Source: Neopestalotiopsis rosae
Lineage: Eukaryota; Ascomycota; Sordariomycetes; Amphisphaeriales; Sporocadaceae
Assembly: GCA_023078685.1 (NCBI GenBank)
Contig: JALGAS010000009.1
Coordinates: forward strand, 1,736,001 to 1,800,000
DNA length: 64,000 bases
Direction of reading: 5' to 3'
Part shown: piece after piece, positions 31,176-43,000 of the stretch
How positions within the stretch are numbered: position 1 is the first letter of the stretch
How the letters are laid out: every line of letters starts with the position of its first letter
The notes under the pieces: generated by a model
Seen by the model: the letters and a program-made list of their open reading frames with translations, nothing else
What the model was told of the DNA's origin: nothing
The model's database searches: none
Program-made: the position numbers and the translations under genes

Positions 31176-32848
31176 TTAGGGCCGCTTGCTCTTATCGTCC
31201 CGGCCTTTGAACTGTATATATAGTGGTCCCTTATTCCAAATGAACTGTACGACTTGCTTTGAATGCCAATCGTCCTGTCCTGGTAACAAGTCGAAATCAA
31301 ACCTATATAAAAGGTGGCTGATAATCATTCGCATCTCGGAGTAGGCCAAATTTTTTCCGATACAGTCTCGAGGTCCAAAACTGAAAGGTTTGAAGACTCC
31401 ATGGTTATCGTTCGCAAATTTGGTATCATAAAACTCATGGGTCTCCTTCAACCAGCGTTCGGGACGGAATGAGTCAGGGTCGGCAAAGTGCTCAGGATTT
31501 CGAAATGTCGACCAGATCATCACCATCACCTCGGTCTGCAAGCAAAGATTAATATTTTGAAAGATAGGCTGTGTCGAAACTTACGCCTTTAGGAATAGGT
31601 TTTCCATCGATTACCCCCCCGGGACACACGCGGGCTGGTGTATTTGGAGCTGGCGGGTAGACTCGCAGTGTTTCTTCAATAACTGCGTGGAGATATTCTA
31701 GATGAGTTGTGGTCGTCAGGGTAATCTCGGTCTCATCAGCGAATGCAGTTCTGATTTCGTTGAGGAGTGTTTGCTTCGCTTTGGGCGTCTGGCTGATGTA
31801 GAAGAAGAAAGCTGAAAGGGCGCTTGCGGTGGTTTCACTACCGGCTACCACCAAGACAGGAGAGTTCGTTATAATTTCGATGGGTGACATTACCGGCCGA
31901 CCTTCTCGATCCGCCTGCATCATATAAGACATAAAGTCTTTCTGACCTTTAGGCTGGATACCTAGCGCCATTCGTGATTTCCCCTTTTCCATACCCAGCT
32001 TCCTATTCTCCATTCCCTTGGAAATTTTGCCGTGAAACAACCAGCTGACCAGAGTACCCATAATAGGGTACGCCCTGCATGCTCGTGCGAATGTGTCCGC
32101 TTGTAGGCCTTGGAAAATGCTTAGAACCCAAGGGTGATAATTACTGCTTTCAAGGCTGCCGAAAGACTCCCCGTAACCCATGTGACCAATGATATCGAAG
32201 CTTGTAAAATTCAGCCATTGGACAATGTTTACGCTTTTTTGAGAATCCGCGTGTTCCTGTAAGCGCTGGACGAGAAGTTCGACATAGTGGTTAATGGTCT
32301 GCTCGTGCTCATGCATAACTGCATCGCTGAATCCATGTGCTAGTTGCTTTCTTTGACGGCGGTGTACTTGCGTTGGCGACCCAATAATCCCATGTTCTGA
32401 TCCTGGTGAGAAGTATCCCGGTGCTTTTTGGTACTCTGGCTCTAGAGCGGATCGTCGAGCGAATACCTGCGGCCATCCTATGTTTCCATCGAGCGAAAGG
32501 CGATTAGGTCCTACTCTGACGACTGGGCCATGTTTTCTGTGGAACTCTGTAATATGTCGGATCCCGTGTCCTGAGATGTTCATGTTGTAATTGAATGGCA
32601 GATCTGAGGCGATCCAAAACTTCGGGCCAGGAATCATTCGCAAGGGGTGAAAGTAAAGTCGGTAAACAATCAGGCCCAGCCGACAACTGAGCGCCTAACG
32701 AGTATTCTGTTAGTATCAGATTCATGGATGTAAGCTGATATAATTTCAAGCTTACTGCGACCATAATCACTGCAGCTATTTTAGTGGTACTCGACATATC
32801 TGGTGCAAGCCAGTGGTTGCGATCGTAGGAGAATAAAGTTGTCGCCAT
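31176..32848 (-). CDS. Cytochrome P450 monooxygenase, three exons, intact
   Basis: Exons are 32848-32756, 32694-31585 and 31535-31176, with introns of 61 and 49 nt. All phases fit, giving 520 residues. An N-terminal membrane helix spans the first junction (KIAAVIMVA, then LGLIVYRLYFHPL), which anchors it in the ER. Then follow the Pro-rich hinge IPGPK, I-helix AGSETTAS, ExxR EETLRVYPP, the PERW motif FRPERW and the haem loop FSFGPRDCIGKNLA. The sequence style is that of fungal secondary-metabolism P450s such as the isotrichodermin C-15 hydroxylase group; the substrate is unknown. It diverges from the SDR gene at 33391 across a shared 542-bp promoter, so co-regulation is likely. Confidence 0.92.
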
Positions 32849-33390
32849 TATGTTGGAATAGTGTCTAAGCTGTAAACTGGGGTCGATAAGTAAATTATTC
32901 CGACGAGAAGTTACCACCGATTTCCAAAGACTTTTTCATATGCAATCCATCGGTGTGTATTTATGGGTTACGGCACCTCTTGCGCTCCGGAATTCGACGG
33001 ATGAAGTCCGCCCCGCGCGAAATTGGATGCGCACGATATCCGTGGAAGTGGTAGTGTAAGTGCCGGAACGCATGGAACTCTAAAAGGTGGTCCGCCCCAG
33101 AAACATGCCGAGGCTGGTGGGTCTTGCTGCGAAAACAGAACACTAACCAACGCAATGACTTGTCTTTCACGGATTTATCTCAGGACTTAAGCAGACTAAT
33201 TCCGAGAATGATGAGGCCCGTCCACGACGAATTATGGCTGCCGTGTGCGTTATGACTTTGTACTTAAGATGTTCCATTACTTCTACTATTACACATTCGG
33301 TTCTAGTTGTTGGTGGTGTCCCAGACGCCGCAAATATCCAATTATCACGCCAATCAACTCATTAGGTGCCATTCCATCAGTTTTAGCAGC
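32849..33390. promoter_or_regulatory. Shared divergent promoter of P450 and SDR genes
   Basis: The two start codons face away from each other across 542 bp. Head-to-head pairs like this are common within fungal biosynthetic clusters. No specific binding site was assigned. Confidence 0.5.
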
Positions 33391-34180
33391 ATGGCTTCTA
33401 GCAAGAAAACCATTGCCCTCATCACAGGAGCAAACCAGGGTATAGGACTGGCAGCGTCCAAGATCCTCTCGTCCGACCATGGCTATCATGTTATCATGGC
33501 GGGCAGACGGGAGCAGGCGATTCAAGAGGCCGTCAACCAGCTCAAGCAGCAGAATTTGGATGTCGAACCCTTAGTACTAGATCTCACTTCAGATCAGTCA
33601 ATTGATGCCGCTGTCGACTACGTACAACGGTTTGTCTGCCCTTGATATGGAGATCTTTGTCTGGCTGTTAATGGATTCATTTAGCAAGTATGGTGTCTTG
33701 GACGTCCTGGTCAATAACGCTGGCATCGCTCGTGCAAGCCCTCTGGCAGATTCTCGCACAACATATGAAACTCTTTTAGGGACAAACGTCGTGGGTACAA
33801 TGTCCGTAACTGAGAGATTTCTGCCACTGCTCGCCAAGTCGCAGCAGACCAAGAGAGTTGTTTTCGTATCCTCCGGTGCCGCCAGCTTGACTAGCTGGGC
33901 CACTCCGGGCAGCGAGACGAGAAACTTCAAAGCTCCGGCATATGCTGTCAGCAAATCGGCCTTGAATGCCTTGTTTCTGCAGTATGCGGTGGAGCATGAG
34001 GATGACCCGACCTGGAAGTTCAATGCGTGCTGTCCCGGCTTCTGCTCGACCAACCTCAACGGGTACCGTGGAACAAACATGCCTGATGTTGGCGCTGAAA
34101 TTGTTTGCAAGCTCGCGACACTCGGAGAGCATGGTCCTACAGGCACGTTTGTCAACAGCGCAGGCACTATTCCGTGGTAG
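33391..34180 (+). CDS. Short-chain dehydrogenase/reductase, two exons
   Basis: Exons 33391-33629 and 33685-34180 are separated by a 55-nt intron (donor GTTTGT, acceptor TTTAG), giving 244 residues. Motifs are the NAD(P)-binding TGANQGIG near the N-terminus, the NNAG motif after the splice, catalytic Ser in VSSGAAS and catalytic YAVSK. The C-terminus ends GTFVNSAGTIPW. The size and pattern fit classical SDRs of the carbonyl-reductase type. With the adjacent P450 it could oxidise or reduce an intermediate of the same pathway. The frame appears intact. Confidence 0.9.
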
Positions 34181-35268
34181 CCGCTGTCAGACCTGGCTTC
34201 AAGATCTGAGCTTTCGTGGACCTCGCCATGGTGCGAATTGGATAATGTACCTTACTTTACAACCACAGGGTATAAGGCCTCTCCTCATTCCCTATAGTCA
34301 ACAACTTTCCCTGTGTTTCAAGAGCCACTGCATTCATCGTCTTCTGCGTTTATTACCTATGCAGTGAATCTACCAGCTTGACTCATAGTAGGCTGTGTCA
34401 GACTGATATAATGGATTGAAGGAGAAGCACAAAGCAAGTTGTTACGTGGCAAGCTAACTTCTAATTCGTCTTCACATAAGTACTATAACTTTAAAGGCTG
34501 GCGACGGATTTGGATGTTGCCGAATTATACTATGGCATTTTGAAAGCGAGTCAATCCGAAACCCAAATCCCGTGAACGCGAAACCAAAAACAACGGGTTT
34601 TGGAACTACATTCTGAGACACAGTGTATTGCGAAAGTTCCTTGTCGGCGTTATCAGCAAAGTGGGAGGTGGCTGACCCAAGCCTGCCATCGCCACTATTA
34701 GCAGATGAACTATTGGATCAGGCCCTCCAGCGTCATGACTGGGACCGTGAACTAAAACCCAAATATATAGCGCGAAGGCGTGAAGGTCAAAGGGGAGATC
34801 TGTAGATATAACGAAGGGGAAAATAAAAGGGGAGGGGGGAGGGGGGCCCCTTGAGCATTCGTTCATTTCGGTCTCGAGGTTTGGAAACACAGGGCGACCC
34901 GTTTTCGCTACAGCGGAGACGCGACGGACACCAGACACGGATTTGGGCTGGCACGGAATTCCGTACGCTCACCGCCATAAACCACAAACGGACTCCAGGC
35001 GACATCCTGACTACTTTTACTGCTTCGTTATCTGGAGCACGTAGTACGAATCTGCTGAGTATTGCCGACGGCGCGCTGACTCGCCATGCTGAGTCGCCTG
35101 ACCTGTAACAGCGACTCGCTTTGTCGACCCACACGAGAGCCGCCGGAACAATGCAACCAATCCAACACAACAAGGTTAATCGTGATGAGTATACGGGATG
35201 AAGATGGCATCATGAAATGAAATGTCTCAATTTGCATATATTCTACTATGACATCAGTAATATATGTA
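34181..35268. other. Spacer with GAGTCGC repeats near its right end
   Basis: No gene is recognised. Around 35070-35123 the motif GAGTCGC/GCGACTC recurs several times, and 35111-35123 is the exact inverted match of 38157-38169. Confidence 0.5.
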
Positions 35269-35712
35269 AAGAGTAGGCAGTGGTTATTTCGAGCGCTCTT
35301 TGCAAATTTGCAGCATAAGCAGCGAGTATTGCTTAATAACAAGGTTGTTGATGTTCAGCATATCGATCACGGCGTGGAAGTCATCACTGCAGACAGCGCG
35401 ATCGTTAGCAGTACCTTCGTCGTGGGCGCTGATGGCATACACAGCGTGATGAGGGAGAAGATGCTGCGACTTGGTCATCGAATCGAGCCTCAAAACTTCG
35501 CCTCAGATGCAGAAGCTCATGTCTCGTGCCACTATATGCGTAGTTTTGGTACTGCGCAAAACGTGGACGGATACGCCATTGGCGAGCAAAACCAAGTTCG
35601 GGACAAAGATTGGTCTAGTTTGACGATTTCTGGTCTCGAAGGTCGAGTATTCTGGTTTATATTCAAGAGGTTCCCCCACCCGAAATATGGCAAGGATATA
35701 CCTAGACTCGGT
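35269..35712 (+). pseudogene. Middle fragment of a PaxM-type FAD monooxygenase (copy 1)
   Basis: The plus frame begins at RQWLFRALFANLQHKQRVLL and continues with VVGADGIHSVMREKML, EAHVSCHYMRSFGTA, VDGYAIGEQNQ and RVFWFIFKRFPHPKYGKDI. These residues run parallel to exon b of the minus-strand copy at 37270-36784 and contain the GADGxxSxxR FAD motif. Both ends stop abruptly: the left near 35268, the right near 35712, where it abuts the truncated 3' end of the minus-strand copy. It is only a fragment; neither the Rossmann start nor the second FAD motif is attached. Confidence 0.8.
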
Positions 35713-35715
35713 ATA

Positions 35716-37525
35716 TAGCCAATGCCAAGCAGCTGCATCACGCCGAGGAAGACACTTGACAAGGAGAGGGGGTATAGTCGGTTGCGCGGGCGGTGTCCGT
35801 CAATAGTGTATGACAAGATGGGCGCGGCGAGGTTCGTCAAGAAATAGATAAGTTGCATCCTACTTGCAGGCGGTTGTCCTTCAATGGGATAGAAAGAGGC
35901 GGATATGATCGTCCTGAATAGCCCCCTTCCAATGCCAGACCCGGGTTGCGAAATGGCGGCCAATCCGGCCCGGTCACTGAGAGCTGTTACTGGAAAGCGC
36001 ATCGATTTGCTTGCGAGCCTGATCAGGAAGAGCATCCCCGCACTGAAACAGCCAGTCATGGCCTGGCCCATCGCGAAGTTTAAAGGTTGCGCCGGAAGCT
36101 CATCATCAAACGGAATCAATCGATTACGGGAAGGCATGGGCAGCTTCTCCAGTCTGGCAGCACCGAGGAATATCGTACCCATGTTTGACAAGAATAGCTC
36201 TTCTCCTCCCATTGGCCCAAGGACATTTATAAACAACTTCGATATTACTTCGTTTTCATAGGCGCTGAGAGATTGTTGGTAATGAGCACTGGCAACGAGA
36301 TATTTTTCGCGCTTGTACCTGGCCGACTGAGTCTGTGCAAATATTGATTCGATGTTCGCGTCACTCAAGCCTGTCAGACCACAAGGTTTGGCGTCTCTCA
36401 TACGAACAAGAGCGTTCACAAATTCGGCGACAGACTCGATAGCCCCATTGCCGCCTTGGCCGGAGATGGGGTTAGGCTGGGTAGTTAGCAAGATTCAGGT
36501 GCCTATACGATTTAAACCCCTCTTCTTACCTTGTGTGCGGAATTTCCTAGCAATATGATACGGTCAAAGAACCACTTCTCCCAAACCATCTCGTGTAATG
36601 GTGTCAGGGTAGAAGTCAGCTTGTTGGAGTAGATCTGGCCGAAAGTGACCTTGTCTGTAATCGGCCTATCCCAAAATTCATTCACCTGATGGAGTTGTTA
36701 GCTTACGTATGCTGTAGCATTCTTCTCGTTGACGGAAGTGGGGCCATGTCGGACGCTTGTCCTCTAGTTAATGGGGACCTTACGAATTTTGCTTCATCCT
36801 CCTTGGTGTACTTGGGGATATGCGCTCCATACTTCGATTCCGGAAGCCTCTGAAAGATAAACCAGTACAATCGATCCTCGGGTCCCGAAATGGTCAGTCC
36901 TGACCAGTTCTTGGCTGATATTCTGTTCTGCTCGCCGCTGGCGTAGCCAGGGACATGCTGAGCGATACCAAAGCTGCAGCTATAAAAGCACGGAACGTGG
37001 TCGGCCTCGCCCGCAGGAAAGTATCCAGGACGTAACTTGTTGCCGAGGCGTATCATCTCGTCGCGTACAGTGCTGTGCACGCCTTCGGTGCCCATTACCA
37101 GGGTGCCATCGAACACTTGGCCGTTCGTTGTGATAACTTGTATACCGCCGTCGACGGATCGAATCTTGGAGACCTTCATGCTCAATCTGACTCGGTCTTT
37201 ATGCTGTAACTTATCATACAGGAGCTTAAGAAGCCATTGTCGATCAAAGAAGAGCACCGGATAGCCATGTCTGAAAGAGCAAAGTCAAATCGATAAATGT
37301 TAGAGAGACGTGATCATCAACTCGTCAGAGTACTTACCTCAATCCAAGCTGATCGCTGAGATTGGTGATTTCCGAGATGCTTGTCCCCTTTGAATCTCGA
37401 GAATCTACCCGAACACCAAAGCCCGTAAACGCGAAAGTCAAAAAGGCTATTATTGCATTTCGCACGGTATTTTGGTTGCTGCCATTCAGTGTCTTGACTA
37501 CTAGAAGGCATCGTCGCCGAGTCAA
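35716..37525 (-). pseudogene. PaxM-type FAD monooxygenase with membrane tail (copy 2), both ends lost
   Basis: Four exons splice in phase: up to 37338, then 37270-36784, 36685-36530 and 36476 to about 35716. They encode DKLQHKDRVRL, GTEGVHSTVRDEM (FAD contact), GASGEQN-like and WFIFQRLPESKYG blocks. The GNSAHK/PNPISGQGGNGAIESV junction (second FAD motif) and several C-terminal hydrophobic helices (FLTNLAAPILSYTI, LSSVFLGVMQLLGIGYI) follow. This is the architecture of PaxM/AtmM/AusM-like epoxidases of indole-diterpene and meroterpenoid pathways. The first exon keeps GTSISEITNLSDQLGLR, but no GxGxxG Rossmann start precedes it. The 3' end is cut at about 35716. The coding part between shows no stop, so the damage is structural and may be recent. 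Confidence 0.82.
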
Positions 37526-37568
37526 ATGCGCAACAACATGGACTAGTCGAATCAGAGATAATATCCAT

Positions 37569-38364
37569 ACGGTACAGATTAGATGACCGGAAATAAGTTT
37601 TGACTAGTATGTTTCCAAAGCTTGTGGAGACAGATCAACTAAGACAAGTCCTGGTAGTCGATACTTCGATGTGGTTTCGACATCTATCTGTCACGGGCTA
37701 TGGCCCGGTACCAAGCTTCGGCAACCCTCAGCCGTACCGCGTTATCGATAAGAGCAGAGGGCCACTAGCACCTGTCCCTTTCTCCAACTCTGTGAAACAA
37801 ATACAACGTTCTCTCCTTTTACTTGGTAGTTTAATATACTCGTATGCAGTAGGAACAAGCTCTCGCTGAAGAAGCCCTTGAACCCTTACACTATCAATGA
37901 AACTGTTGTGATTGCAGTGTTTGGTACTTCATGTCAGCACGTTCCCTTGTTAATTGAGTTTTTTTTTTAAAAAAAAACCCCCTTCGAAAGAGAGAAGGTT
38001 AAGGTGGAGATCCTGCAAACCACTGTAATCTTGATATTTCATGAGTCCAGCAATCAAGTACTATCGCGACTAACAGCGCTCAGTCGCTCGCTGAGTCGCT
38101 GGGTGGGTCTCTGGTGAGTCGCGCACTGAGTCGTTTGATATGTCGCTACTTGTTCGCAAAGCGAGTCGCGACTACGGATATACCGGAGATGCCGCAAGGT
38201 TGGCGTCGGATCTGCACCATATTGGACACATTCGAGAAATTCTCGAAAACGGTGACAAGAATAGCCATGGCGGTCGATGCCGTGGATACTGTATATAAGA
38301 GCGATATGGTGCCGTCAGGAGGAAACGACAGAAGTACACCATCATCACAAAAATCATATTAAAG
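37569..38364. other. Spacer with GAGTCGC repeat block
   Basis: Between about 38080 and 38170 GAGTCGC/CAGTCGC recurs at least six times. A T9A9-type palindrome lies near 37962-37978. No gene is recognised apart from the following Rossmann fragment. Confidence 0.5.
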
Positions 38365-38595
38365 ATGATAGGCAGTGGTAGCTTCCGAGTCGTTATAGTT
38401 GGCGGTGGAGTGGCTGGCTTGACGCTAGCCAACATGCTCGAGAAGTTTGACATTGACTACATCATTCTCGAATCACACGGGGCAATCGCACCAGCTGTTG
38501 GAGCAAGCATTGGCTTGTGTCCGAATGGTCTGCGTATCCTCGATCAGATTGGCTGTTACGAACTAGTCCTTGGCCTGCCTCAGCGACCCATCACG
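38365..38595 (+). pseudogene. N-terminal Rossmann fragment of a PaxM-type FAD monooxygenase
   Basis: The frame starts with its own ATG and reads FRVVIVGGGVAGLTLANMLE, YIILESH, and VGASIGLCPNGLRILDQIGC. This is the dinucleotide-binding GxGxxG motif and following region of the FAD epoxidase family. Homology ends near 38595, after LGLPQRP. It has the orientation opposite to copy 2, whose N-terminus is missing, and the same orientation as the copy 1 fragment, so it may have been separated from either. Confidence 0.82.
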
Positions 38596-40058
38596 TTTTC
38601 ACGAAGGGTCGCTGGGTGTCGCGGACGAGGCAGAATCTGACCGTTTGCGTCGCAGTGAGGACGTCGATCTTTTACGGGCCAGCGCATGCTCCATATCGGC
38701 CTCCAGGTATCCACGCGGCCACTGCCGTTCTTGAATCCAACAGTAGATCGGGCTATTCGCTACTTCGCTGAGTCTGTCGTCGATAGAAGATTTCGGTCTG
38801 CGCGCTCGCTTGAGAGTGGGCTGAGACGTGGAGTCGTTCTCTTCGATAGGTCGCTTTCGATGGTTTTGTTGGATAACAGGTTTTTGCGATGATTGAGGTA
38901 TGTCCTTTCGTTGACGCTTGCGCGTTTGGTCTGATGATTGTTAATTGTGCCATAAGGAGCTTCGTGAGACATACCTTGTTCCTGGGAAGTATAAGCCCGT
39001 TTCGCAGCTCGTTGAGATCGAGTCTCGGCCATGGTGATGAGTAGGTTAGGGAAAGGTGGAAAAGAACAATTTAAGTGTGTCGCCCGTTAGAAAGCGACTA
39101 GTCAGGTAAGCCCAATCCACTGCACTAATTCGCAGTGGCTCGCCGTTACGCGCGCGCTTCCTTGCACAGGCAGATGCTGTGGGGAAAGATAGGTAATAAC
39201 GTAGCGGGTTGGACGGGACCTAGGTCCCTAGACCCAATACTCAAGGTCAACTCTTCAGATGAGCCGCTCCTCGCACACTACAATGACGTCACAGCTGATC
39301 AGACTTCCTGCATGTTGCAGAGTTGCACACAGAAACGTATATTTTGGCATGATACCGATTCCTTGCTCAATACACAATGCCGATTCTGGATCTGCCATGG
39401 AGGTCGGTTAGCTCCTGTTCTGGAGCAAGTTGAACACTAACGATTTGTTTCGATAAGATTCCTGCGCCATATCTGGGACGGGGACCTACGACTTACAGAA
39501 TGTTTCGCATACATTTTACGTAACGAATCATGCAGTGTAAGCAGAGACTACAAGAAGAACCTGATTTTGATTCTCTAAAACAAATAATCCTGTAATGTCA
39601 GCCCCAACAATACTTTGACCAGAGCCGATCTTGGCCGACTGAAGTACTCATGAATGACAGTACTAAGGTTAAGTGGGTCTGGCTGAGGTAGGAGATCAGC
39701 GCAGAAAATGGATCGTCCGTGCTCAAAGACAAGCCAATTTTGATGGTGCCTGTACAGTGAGTAACGAAAACAGCTTCCGTTTTTGCGGGGAAGGATTTAC
39801 TTTCACACCAGCCAATTTTGGAGCTTTAGGCTGACACAGTTCCGGCTGACATTTGCATGTGGAGCGGTACGGATCAGGTCTTCGCCCCAATTTGATGTTA
39901 TGCTCATTGCTTACCGTATCAGTCAGCCAGATTTCAAATGAATCGCAAGATTGACCACGGAACGCGCAACGGTGACAAAGAAAACAGTGGTTTTACAGCA
40001 GAGGGTTACAGTAAGATGAGAAGGTAAGCATTTAATTGTGCTTGGAGTGTCAAAAGTT
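38596..40058. other. Spacer, no gene accepted
   Basis: A minus-strand frame at 39032-38760 starts MAETRSQRAAKRAY and is basic and Ser-rich, possibly the start of a transposon gag or a low-complexity protein, but nothing supports it further. Other frames look random. Confidence 0.4.
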
Positions 40059-43000
40059 CTAGATAATGCGCAGAATTAGTACTCTCCCAGATGAGCAACC
40101 CAAAACAATGCTTTTGCCAGAAACGGTTGACACGAGCGGTCGGTATTGGGCTGGAAGCCATAAAAATTGCTGCCCGTCTTTTATAACCCAGCAGTTATCT
40201 GAGCTTATAGCGCAATCGGACGGGTCTCCGTCATCGGGCTGAGAAGGCGATGGTTCTACTAATGAATTGCGATCTCGAGATGGAATATCCCATCCTCTAT
40301 AGTTGGAAACAATATGCGTACCGGCAGGATTAAAGTATAGGTAAGTGACATTTAGAGTTTCAAAATCGTAGCGCTTCTTGCCCGTGGCAGCCGACCAAAG
40401 GATCACGGTCCTACCGCCCGACGATGCGATCAGTTGGCGGTCTGGCGAGAACGCGACGGAGGTAACCGGTTCTGTGTGCCCCTCAAGCGTCGTATGCTTT
40501 TCGCCCATCGCGGCCGACCAAAGGATTACGGTTTTATCGCTCGATGCCGACGCGATCTGCTGGCCGTCCGGCGAGAACGCGACTGAGCACACCCTACGCG
40601 TGTGCCCCTTGAGCGTCATCTGCCTCTCGCCCGTCGCGGCCGACCAAAGAATCACGGTTTCATTGTCCGCCAACGCGATTTGCTGGCCGTCCGGCGAGAA
40701 CGCAACCGAGCTAATATGTTTTGTATACCCCTGAAGCGTCGATTGCTTTTCGCCCGTTACGGCCGACCAAAGGATTACAGTTTTATCGTTCGATGCCGAC
40801 GCGATCTGCTGGCCATCTGGCGAGAATGCGACCGACGAAATTAATCTTTTATGGCCCTCGAGCGTCATTAGCCTTTTGCCCGTTATAGCCGACCAGAGCA
40901 TTACGGTCATATCGTGCGACGCCGATGCGATCTGCTGGCCATCCGGCGAAAACGCGACCGAATTAACATAGCTCGTATGCCCCTCGAGCATTGCCTGTTT
41001 TTCGCCTGTTATAGCCGACCAGAGCATTACGATTCTATCGCTCGCCGACGCAATCAGCTCGCCGTCTGGCGAGAACGCAACCGAGCTAACATGATACGTA
41101 TGTCCCTCGAGCGTTGCCTGCTTTTCGCCCGTTGTAGCCGACCAGAGCATTACGGTCAAATCGTGCGACGCCGATGCGATCTGCTGGCCGTCTGGCGAGA
41201 ACGCAACCGAGCTAACTATACCCGTATGCCCCTCGAGCATTGCCTGCTTCTCGCCCGTTGTAATCGACCAGAGCATTACGGTTTTATCGCCCGCCGACGC
41301 GATCTGCTGACCGTCCGGCGAGAATGCGACTGAGGAAACTGTATCCGTGTGCCCCTCGAGCGTCATCTGCTTCTCGCCCCAAAGAACGGCATTTGTGGCT
41401 CTAACGCGATATACTTCGAAATATTTTCCTGGTACATTTTACGAATAACACTTCGAGTTGGCGAGAACACCAAAGCTGAAGAGTAAGTTTGGAGCGGGGC
41501 ATTCTGGATATTTATCCCCATCGTCTGAATGAAACGAATTGAGTCGATTAAGAATTCGTTAATGGTCTGGTAGTCTTCTGGCTAATTTCTCTTAGTTGTT
41601 GTTCTTGCATCCTGATAATATAACTTACTATCTTGGACTGCAAGCTCTGGACCATGCTCAAGCTCTCAGGGAGTCTGCCGATCCAACTTAATACTTCCAG
41701 CCATTGAAGGAAGTGTAGTGAAAGGAACTCCCATGTGTTAGCAGCATCTATATCCGAAACGAGGGATTCGCAGAGATGATACGTCCAAAATCGACACGCA
41801 TATTGCAATTCTGGCGATATATTAGTCTTCACCTCGGATGCAGATATTGATGATGCGAGCGTCCCAGGAGCTTTGATGTTGCATATATCATTCATCAAAA
41901 AACTGTTCAGGATTCGCAGACACTGATCGGCAAGCTGTTGGTGGACTTTTCTTTCATTGACCCAGAATGGATTTCCCTGCCTGTTTGGGTCAACCAAAAA
42001 GTCTCGAAAGGACAGATGCAGCAGCCGAATGGGCTGTTCGGGCGACAATGGTACCTGTAAGACGGAGTGAAGGAAGTCCAACAGCTCTAGGACGTCATTG
42101 GGTGCAATATTGAGCAGTTGCGATAGTGCTTTAGAGCCAAGAGGCTCTGCCAGTATTACTATCGGCCCCACGATTTATTGAAACTGCAATATGGTCTCAT
42201 CTTGTTCTTCTGCCGTGAGATCCATGGTCAGTTGCTCTAGCACAGGCATATATGTGGCCATAAGTTTGGACGCTTGAGCGGAACGAAACTCCAAAACACG
42301 CTGCAGCTTTTTTTTGGGGTTGCCACCTTTGCGGTCGGCTACGAATCGACAGGTAGTTGCAGCAAAGATGAAAAGAGGAATTGCCATTTGCACAAGGGAA
42401 CCTATATCTTTTGCACTGGGCCAAGTTGCGGGTAGTTTTCGTTCCTCCGGCAAGTCTTGATTGAAGGACAACCGAATCCGCTCTAGCTCGTGTTGGAGGT
42501 ACACTGCCAGGTCATGCTCAATGACAGGTCCTGCCACCTCATGGAGGATGAGATCTCGATACCTTCCGTTTACAGCATGAAAGCCTAAACGAATAGGAAG
42601 GTCTGGTCGACTTGTTAAGAAGAACTTAAGCTGTACATTTGCGGCTCTTGGAACGCCCGAAAACAGTTCGATAAGAAGTCGTACATCATCGTCGCGCTCA
42701 CATTCATCAAGAGCATCAATGACGAAGAAAAGAATGCGTCGAGGTGTTTCGTTCGAGATCTTGGAGACCGGATTGACGATGAATGTTTCGAATTGTGCTC
42801 GCATGCCTTTCGAAACGAGTGCAGGGTCGGATTCTATAGCGGCTTGCACGTGTCCGGCTATGTCAGGTAGCTGCTGGACGAGCTGACTGGTAATTGTCGT
42901 GAAGAACTTCGACATCCTGCCCCGATCGCCTACTCCTCTTTTGAAGAAGAAAGTGGCTCCGAGGCGAACTTCGATGTCGTCCTCTTTTGAGATTCTGTTG

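Noticed and set aside
33598..34167. 189-codon antisense frame in the SDR gene
   Set aside because: Overlaps the SDR exon, which shows all family motifs; no domain in the antisense reading.
35532..35715. Continuation of the minus-strand monooxygenase frame past 35715
   Set aside because: That part is the antisense image of the plus-strand copy 1 fragment; homology on the minus strand ends near 35716.
40378..41333. Plus-strand Arg-rich frames across the WD40 array
   Set aside because: Repeated antisense images of the WD repeats.
40380..41363. Regular array that might suggest CRISPR or a satellite
   Set aside because: The 126-129-bp period corresponds exactly to WD40 units; no spacer structure, and the host is eukaryotic.
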